Source: Setophaga petechia (lineage: Eukaryota > Chordata > Aves > Passeriformes > Parulidae). From it: 64,000 nt of DNA. How positions within the stretch are numbered: the stretch's first letter is position 1; every line of letters starts with the position of its first letter. The notes beneath the pieces are model-generated. The model saw only the letters and a list, made by a program, of their open reading frames with translations. It was not told where the DNA came from and ran no database searches. Shown piece after piece: positions 56,148 to 64,000 of this stretch. Location: NCBI GenBank assembly GCA_024362935.1, contig JANCRA010000006.1, positions 37,875,924 through 37,939,923 of the forward strand, in the 5' to 3' direction. Made by a program: the position numbers and the translations under genes.

Positions 56148-59100
56148 GTGAAGGGAAAGGCAAGAGAGTGGGAAAGTACTGTTTTCTAGCACTTTGCAGG
56201 CTGCTAACACAATCCCAGTGCTGTGTACCAATTAACTTGTCACTGCACTGCAGTAAGGGTTTCTTGTCACCTATATCTAAGCAAAAAGCTTTTTCACTAT
56301 GTCTCGCAAGGAGAAAACCTTCTTGCTCACTAAACATTTCCTATCGTGTTCCAGAAGTTGCACAGAGGGCTGCAGTGTGTTTTGACCCAAGAAAAAGAAA
56401 GTTGTCTAAGACGCCTTCCATTCAAGTATTAATGTGAAGGGAAAGGCAAGAGAGTGGGAAAGTACTGTTTTCTAGCACTTTGCAAGCTGCTAACACAATC
56501 GCAGTGCTGTGTAGCAATTAGCTTGTCAGTGCACGGCAGTAAGTGTTTCTCGATACCTACATCTGAGCAAATAGCTTTTTCACTTTGTCTCGCAAGGGGA
56601 AAACGTTGCTGCTCACTAAACAACTTCCATCGTGTTCTAGAAGTTGCACAGAGGGCTGCAGTGTGTTTTGACACAAGAAAAAGAAAGTTGTCTGAGACGC
56701 CTTCCTTTCAAGTATTAATGTGAAGGGAAAGGCAAGAGAGTGGGAAAGTACTGTTTTCTAGCACTTTGCAAGCTGCTAACACAATCCCAGTGCTGTGTAG
56801 CAATTAGCTTTTCAGTGCACTGCAGTAAGTGTTTCTTGTCACCTACATCTAAGCAAATAGCTTTATCACTATGTCTCGCAAGGAGAAAACCTTCCTGCTC
56901 ACTAAACAACTTCCATCGTATTCTAGAAGTTGCAGAGAGGGCTGCAGTGTGTTCTGTAACAAGAAAAAGAAAGTTGTCTAAGACGCCTTCCTTTCAAGTA
57001 TTAATGTGAAGGGAAAGGCAAGAGAGTGGGAAAGTACTGTTTTCAAGCACTTTGCAAGCTGCTAACACAATCCCAGTGCTGTGTAGCAGTTAGCTGTTCA
57101 GTGCACGGCAGTACGTGTTTCTTGTCACCTACATCTAAGCAAATAGCTTTTTCACTATGTCTCGCAAGGAGAAAACCTTCCTGCTCACTAAACAACTTCC
57201 ATCGTGTTGTAGATGTTGCAGAGAGGGCTGCAGAGTTTTTTGACCCAAGAAAAAGAAAGTTGTCTAAGATGCCTTCCTTTCAAGTATTAATGTGAAGGGA
57301 AAGGCAAGAGAGTGGGAAAGTACTGTTTTCTAGCACTTTGCAGGCTGCTGACACAATCGCAGTGCTGTGTAGCAGTTAGCTTTTCAGTGCACTGCAGTAA
57401 GTGTTTCTTCTCACCTACATCTAAGCAAATAGCTTTTTCACTATGTCTCGCAAGGAGAAAACCTTCTTGCTCACTAAACATCTCCTATCGTGTTCTAGAA
57501 GTTGCACAGAGGGCTGCAGTGTGTTCTATAACAAGAAAAAGAAAGTTTTCTAAGACGCCTTCCTTTCAAGTATTAATGTGAAGGGAAAGGCAAGAGAGTG
57601 GGAAAGTACTGTTTTCTAGCACTTTGCAGTCTGCTAACACAATCCCAGTGCTGTGTACCAATTAACTTGTCACTGCACTGCAGTAAGGGTTTCTTGTCAC
57701 CTATATCTAAGGAAAAAGCTTTTTCACTATGTCTCTCAAGGAGAAAACCTTCTTGCTCACTAAACATTTCCTATCGTGTTCCAGAAGTTGCACAGAGGGC
57801 TGCAGTGTGTTTTGACACAAGAAAAAGAAAGTTGTCTAAGACGCCTTCCATTCAAGTATTAATGTGAAGGGAAAGGCAAGAGAGTGGGAAAGTACTGTTT
57901 TCTAGCACTTTGCAAGCTGCTAACACAATCCCAGTTCTGTGTAGCAATTAGCTGTTCAGTGCACTGCAGTAAGTGTTTCTTGTCACCTACATCTAAGCAA
58001 ATAGCTTTTTCACTATGTCTCGCAAGGAGAAAACCTTCCTGCTCACTAAACAACTTCCATCGTGTTGTAGATGTTGCAGAGAGGGCTGCAGTGTGTTTTG
58101 ACACAAGAAAAAGAAAGTTGTCTAAGACGCCTTCCTTTCAAGTATTAATGTGGATGGAAAGGCAAGAGAGTGGGAAAGTACTGTTTTCTAGCACTTTGCA
58201 AGCTGCTAACACAATCCCAGTGCTGTGTAGCAATTAACTTGTCACTGCACTGCAGTGAGGGTTTCTTGTTACCTTCATTTAAGGAAAAAGCTTTATCAAT
58301 ATGTCTCGCAAATAGAAAACGTTCCTGCTCACTAAACAGCTTCCATCGTGTTCTGGAGGTTGCACAGAGGGCTGCAGAGTGTTTTGCAACAAGAAAAAGA
58401 AAGTTGTCTAAGACGCCTTCCTTTCAAGTATTAATGTGAATGGAAAAGGCAAGAGAGTCGAAAGGTACTGTTTTCTATCACTTTGCATGCTGGGCACACA
58501 ATCCCAGTGTTGTGTTTCGATTAGCTTTGCAGTCCACTGTAGATAGTGCCTCTTGTCACCTACATCTAAGCCAATAGCTTTTGCACTGTATCGCTTGGAG
58601 AAACTGTGCCAGTTCAAAAAACATCTCCCATCTTGTTGTGGAGGGTGCACGCTGGTGTGGGGAGTGTTTTGCAAGAAGCAAAAGAAAGATGTCCAAAACT
58701 CCTTCCATTCAAATAGAAATGTGAATAGAAAAGGCAGGAGAGTGGAATGGTACTGTTTTCTATCCGTTTGCAAGCTGGGCACACAATCCCAGTGTTGTGT
58801 AGCAATTAGCTTGTCAGTGCACTGCAGTAAGCGCATCTTGTCACCTACATCTAAGCAAATAGCTTCTTCGCAGTTTCTCGCAAGGAGAAACTGTGCCTGC
58901 TCAGAAAACATCTCCTATCCTGACTAGAGTTTGCACACCTGTCAGTGGAGTGTTCTGCAACAAGAAAGAGAAAGTTGTCCAAAACTACTTCCTTTTGAAT
59001 GTTATTGGCAATGGAAAAGGCAGGAGAGTGGAAAGGTACTGTTTTCTTTGAGTTTGCAATCTGCTTACAAAATGCCAGTGTTCTACAGAGATTACCTTTG

Positions 59101-62100
59101 CAGTGCATTGGAGTATGTGCCTCTTGTTTCCAACCTCGAAGCAAATAGCCTTTTCAGTATATCGCGCAAGAAGAAACTGTGTGCCTGTTCAGGAAACATT
59201 TCCCATCGTGTTCTAGAGGTTGCACGCAGGTCTGCAGAGTGTTTTGCAACAAGAAAAAGAAAGTTGTCTAAGACGCCTTCCTTTCAAGTGTTAATATGAA
59301 TGGAAAAGGCAAGAGAGTGGAAAGGTACTGTTTTCTATCTGTTTCTAAGCAGCTTACACAATCGCAGTGCTGTGTAGCAATTAGCCTGTCAGTGCACTGT
59401 AGATAGTGCCTCTTGTCACCTACATCTAAGCAAATAGCTTTTTCACTATATCTCGCAAGGAGAAAACGTTTCTGCTCACAAACATCTGCTATCATGTTCT
59501 AGGGGTTGCACAGAGGGCTGCAGAGTGTTTTGCAACAAGGAAAAGAAAGTTGTCTAAGACGCCTTCCTTTCAAGTATTAATGTGAATGGAAAGGCAAGAG
59601 AGTGGGAAAGGTACTGTTTTGTATCACTTTGCAAGCTGCTTACACAATCCCAGTGCTCTGTAGCAATTTGCTATTCAGTGCACTGCAGTAAGCGTTTCTT
59701 GACACCTACATCTAAGAAAATAGCTTTTTCACTATGTCTCGCAAGGAGAAAACGTTTCTGCTCACGAAACATCTCCTATCGTGTTCTAGAAGATGCACAG
59801 AGGGCTACAGAGTGTTTTGCAACAAGAAAAAGAAAGTTGTCTAAGACGCCTTCCTTTCAAGTATTAATGTAAATGGAAAGGCAAGAGAGTGGAAAGGTAC
59901 TGTTTTCTATCACTTTGCAAGCTGCTTACACAATCCCAGTGTTGTGCTTCGATTAGCTTTGCAGTGCACTGTAGATAGTGCCTCTTGTCACCTACATCTA
60001 AGCAAATAGCTTTTTCACTATGTCTCGCAAGGAGAAACTGCGCCTGCTCAGAAAACATCTCCTATCCCGACTAGAGTTTGCACACGTGTCAGTGGAGTGT
60101 TCTGCAACAAGAAAGAGAAAGTTGTCCAAAACGACTTCCTTTTAAATGTTATTGGCAATGGAAAAGGCAGGAGAGTGGAAAGGTACTGTTTTCTCTGAGT
60201 TTGCAATCTGCTTACAAAATGCCAGTGTTCTACAGCGATTACCTTTGCAGTGCACTGGAGTAAGTGCCTCTTGTTTCCAACCTCGAAGCAAATAGCCTTT
60301 TCAGTATATCGCGCAGGGAGAAACTGTGTGCCTGTTCAGGAAACATCTCCCATCGTGTTCTAGAGGTTGCACGCAGGTCTGCAGAGTGTTCTGCAAGAAG
60401 AAAAAGAAACTTGTCCAAAACGCCTTCCATTCGAATGTTCCTCGAAAGGGAAAATGCAGGACAGTGGAAAGGTAGTGTTTCTATCACTTTGCAAGCTGCA
60501 CACACAATCCCAGTGTTGTGATACGATTAGCTTTCCAGGGCATTGCAGTAAGTGCCTGTGGTCACCTACATCTAAGCAAAAAGCTTTTTCACTATGTCTC
60601 GCTCAGAGAAAATGTGCCTGCTCTGTAACCATCTCCTCTCATGTTCTAGAAGTTGCGCGGAGGTGTGCGGAGTGTTTTGCAAGAAGCCAAAACAAGTTCT
60701 CCAAAACTAGTTCCATTCGAATAGCAATGCGAATGCAAAAGGCAGGAGAGTGGAAAGGTAATGTTTTCTATCCTTTTGCAAACTGCTTACACAATCCCAG
60801 TGTTGTGTAACAATTAGCTTTTCAGTGCACAGCAGGAAGTGTTTCCTGTTACCTACATTTAAGCAAATAGCTTTTTCACTATGTCTCGCAAATAGAAACC
60901 GTTTCTGCTCACGAAACATCTCCCATCGTGTTGTAGAAGTTGCACAGAGGGCTGCAGAGTGTTTTGCAACAAGAAAAAAAAAGTTGTCTAAGACGCCTTT
61001 CTCTCAAGTATTAATGTGAATGGAAAAGGCAAGACAGTGGAAAGGTACTGTTTTCTATCACTTGGCAAGCTGCTTACACAATCCCAGTGCTGTGTAGCAA
61101 TTACCCTGTCAGTGCACTGCAGTAAGTGTTTCTTGTCACCTACATCTAAGCAAATAGCTTTTTCACTATGTCTCGCAAGGAGAAAACCTTCCTGCTCACT
61201 AAACAACTTCCATCGTGTTGTAGATGTTGCAGAGAGGGCTGCAGAGTTTTTTGGCACAAGAAAAAGAAAGTTGTCTAAGATGCCTTCCTTTCAAGTATTA
61301 ATGTGAAGGGAAAGGCAAGAGAGTGGGAAAGTACTGTTTTCTAGCACTTTGCAGGCTGCTAACACAATCCCAGTGCTGTGTACCAATTAACTTGTCACTG
61401 CACTGCAGTAAGGGTTTCTTGTCACCTATATCTAAGCAAAAAGCTTTTTCACTATGTCTCGCAAGGAGAAAACCTTCTTGCTCACTAAACATTTCCTATC
61501 GTGTTCCAGAAGTTGCACAGAGGGCTGCAGTGTGTTTTGACACAAGAAAAAGAAAGTTGTCTAAGACGCCTTCCTTTCAAGTATTAATGTGAAGGGAAAG
61601 GCAAGAGAGTGGGAAAGTACTGTTTTCTAGCACTTTGCAAGCTGCTAACACAATCGCAGTGCTGTGTAGCAATTAGCTTGTCAGTGCACGGCAGTAAGTG
61701 TTTCTTGATACCTACATCTGAGCAAATAGCTTTTTCACTCTGTCTCGCAAGGGAAAAAAGTTGCTGCTCACTAAACAACTTCCATCGTGTTGTAGAAGTT
61801 GCACAGAGGGCTGCAGTGTGTTTTGCAAAATGTAAAAGAAAGTTGTCTAAGACGCCTTCCTTTCAAGTATTAATGTGAAGGGAAAAGCAAGAGAGTGGGA
61901 AAGTACTGTTTTCTAGCACTTTGCAGGCTGCTAACACAATCGCAGTGCTGTGTAGCAGTAAGCTTTTCAGTGCACTGCAGTAAGTGTTTCTTGTCACCTA
62001 CATCTGAGCAAATAGCTTTTTCACTCTGTCTCGCAAGGAGAAAACCTTCCTGCTCACTAAACATCTCCTATCGTGCTCTAGAAGTTGCACAGAGGACTGC

Positions 62101-63876
62101 AGTGTGTTTTGCAAAAAGTAAAAGAAAGTTGTCTAAGACGCCTTCCTTTCAAGTATTAATGTGAAGGGAAAGGCAAGAGAGTGGGAAAGTACTGTTTTCT
62201 AGCACTTTGCAAGCTGCTAACACAGTCCTAGTGCTGTGTAGCAGTTAGCTGTTCAGTGCACTGCAGTAAGTGTTTCTTGTCACCTACATCTAAGCAAAAA
62301 GCTTTTTCACTATGTCTCGCAAGGAGAAAACCTTCCTGCTCACTAAACAACTTCCATCGTATTGTAGATGTTGCAGAGAGGGCTGCAGAGTTTTTTGACA
62401 CAAGAAAAAGAAAGTTGTCTAAGATGCCTTCCTTTCAAGTATTAATGTGAAGGGAAAGGCAAGAGAGTGGGAAAGTACTGTTTTCTAGCACTTTGCAGGC
62501 TGCTGACACAATCGCAGTGCTGTGTAGCAGTTAGCTGTTCAGTGCACTGCAGTAAGTGTTTCTTGTCACCTACATCTAAGCAAAAAGCTTTTTCACTATG
62601 TCTCGCAAGGAGAAAACCTTCCTGCTCACTAAACAACTTCCATCGTGTTGTAGATGTTGCAGAGAGGGCTGCAGAGTTTTTTGACACAAGAAAAAGAAAG
62701 TTGTCTAAGATGCCTTCCTTTCAAGTATTAATGTGAAGGGAAAGGCAAGAGAGTGGGAAAGTACTGTTTTCTAGCACTTTGCAGGCTGCTGACACAATCG
62801 CAGTGCTGTGTAGCAGTTAGCTTTTCAGTGCACTGCAGTAAGTGTTTCTTGTCACCTACATCTAAGCAAATAGCTTTTTCACTATGTCTCGCAAGGAGAA
62901 AACCTTCTTGCTCACTAAACATCTCCTATCGTGTTCTAGAAGTTGCACAGAGGGCTGCAGTGTGTTCTGTAACAAGAAAAAGAAAGTTGTCTAAGACGCC
63001 TTCCTTTCAAGTATTAATGTGAAGGGAAAGGCAAGAGAGTGGGAAAGTACTGTTTTCTAGCACTTTGCAAGCTGCTAACACAGTCCTAGTGCTGTGTAGC
63101 AGTTAGCTGTTCAGTGCACTGCAGTAAGTGTTTCTTGTCACCTACATCTAAGCAAAAAGCTTTTTCACTATGTCTCGCAAGGAGAAAACCTTCCTGCTCA
63201 CTAAACAACTTCCATCGTGTTGTAGATGTTGCAGAGAGGGCTGCAGAGTTTTTTGACACAAGAAAAAGAAAGTTGTCTAAGATGCCTTCCTTTCAAGTAT
63301 TAATGTGAAGGGAAAGGCAAGAGAGTGGGAAAGTACTGTTTTCTAGCACTTTGCAGGCTGCTAACACAATCGCAGTGCTGTGTAGCAGTTAGCTTTTCAG
63401 TGCACTGCAGTAAGTGTTTCTTGTCACCTACATCTAAGCAAATAGCTTTTTCACTATGTCTCGCAAGGAGAAAACCTTCTTGCTCACTAAACATCTCCTA
63501 TCGTGTTCTAGAAGTTGCACAGAGGGCTGCAGTGTCTTCTGTAGCAAGAAAAAGAAAGTTGTCTAAGACGCCTTCCTTTCAAGTATTAATGTGAAGGGAA
63601 AGGCAAGAGAGTGGGAAAGTACTGTTTTCTATCACTTTGCAGGCTGCTAACACAATCCCAGTTCTGTGTAGCAATTAGCTGTTCAGTGCACTGCAGTAAG
63701 TGTTTCTTGTCACCTACATCTAAGCAAATAGCTTTTTCACTATGTCTCGCAAGGAGAAAACCTTCCTGCTCACTAAACAACTTCCATCGTGTTGTAGATG
63801 TTGCAGAGAGGGCTGCAGAGTTTTTTGACACAAGAAAAAGAAAGTTGTCTAAGATGCCTTCCTTTCAAGTATTAAT
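56148..63876. repeat. 7,729-bp higher-order repeat, copy 2
   Basis: Repeats 48419-56147 unit by unit, with the diverged stretch at 58436-61302. At its left edge it joins a regular unit (AGATGCCTTCC before the joint), whereas copy 1 is preceded by a diverged block. The repeat boundary therefore falls at or close to 48419/56148. Confidence 0.93.
58436..61302. repeat. Ten diverged monomers without CpG cassette, copy 2
   Basis: Same order and lengths as 50707-53573. The odd features of copy 1, such as GTTATTGGCAATGG twice and the CTGTATCGCTTGGAG shortened segment, are present at the matching places. Confidence 0.9.
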
Positions 63877-64000
63877 GTGAAGGGAAAGGCAAGAGAGTGG
63901 GAAAGTACTGTTTTCTAGCACTTTGCAGGCTGCTAACACAATCCCAGTGCTGTGTACCAATTAACTTGTCACTGCACTGCAGTAAGGGTTTCTTGTCACC
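63877..64000. repeat. Start of a third 7,729-bp repeat copy (cut by window end)
   Basis: The last 124 bp match the first 124 bp of both previous copies (GCAGGCTGCTAACACAATCC, then ACCAATTAACTTGTCACTGC and GTAAGGGTTTCTTGTCACC). The higher-order array therefore probably continues beyond the window. Confidence 0.85.

Noticed and set aside
1..64000. Host gene exons, tRNA, rRNA or centromere CENP-B box
   Set aside because: No exon-like conserved frame, cloverleaf or rRNA sequence was seen, and no match to the CENP-B box pattern was noticed. A centromeric role cannot be judged from sequence alone.

Overview
This is a eukaryotic, vertebrate window, most likely from a bird. It is an almost pure tandem satellite array carrying one complete, young endogenous retrovirus (ERV). 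The bird assignment is an inference: the ERV joins a class II (betaretrovirus-like) gag-pol to an Env whose transmembrane subunit is laid out like that of the avian leukosis group. No host protein-coding gene, tRNA, rRNA, CRISPR array or bacterial feature is visible.

Layout. Positions 1-1054 and 10255-64000 are a head-to-tail satellite with a 286-bp monomer. The ERV (1055-10248, plus strand) sits inside one monomer. The 106 bp before it (949-1054) and the 180 bp after its target duplication (10255-10434) add up to exactly one 286-bp unit. The provirus has two 736-bp LTRs differing at 4 sites, a 6-bp target duplication, a tRNA-Lys-type primer site, gag, a -1 frameshift into a single pro-pol frame, a spliced env and a polypurine tract. 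All three long frames are open. The protease catalytic triplet carries Arg in place of the family Gly, the SU subunit has no N-glycosylation sequon, and the predicted SU/TM boundary is RQKK.

Satellite organisation. Runs of regular 286-bp monomers alternate with seven copies of a 1,586-bp block, starting at 16154, 23745, 29621, 33781, 37369, 42101 and 46833. Each block has five diverged monomers, and the first carries an insertion of about 153 bp that makes roughly 205 bp very rich in CpG. This cassette contains the ETS-type motif CCGGAAGC at a constant offset. Two higher-order repeats lie on top: a 4,732-bp unit (37369-42100 and 42101-46832, with a partial third copy) and a 7,729-bp, 27-monomer unit (48419-56147 and 56148-63876, with a third beginning at 63877). 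Their copies look almost identical, so amplification is very recent or partly an assembly effect. Inside the 7,729-bp unit lies a second stratum of ten old, diverged monomers (50707-53573 and 58436-61302).

How it works together. The retroviral genes form one self-contained unit: Gag for assembly, Pro-Pol for maturation, reverse transcription and integration, Env for entry. The rest of the window is shaped by unequal exchange or amplification rather than by coding function. The most interesting non-coding signal is the repeated CpG/ETS cassette, which looks like a promoter fragment captured and amplified within a satellite.
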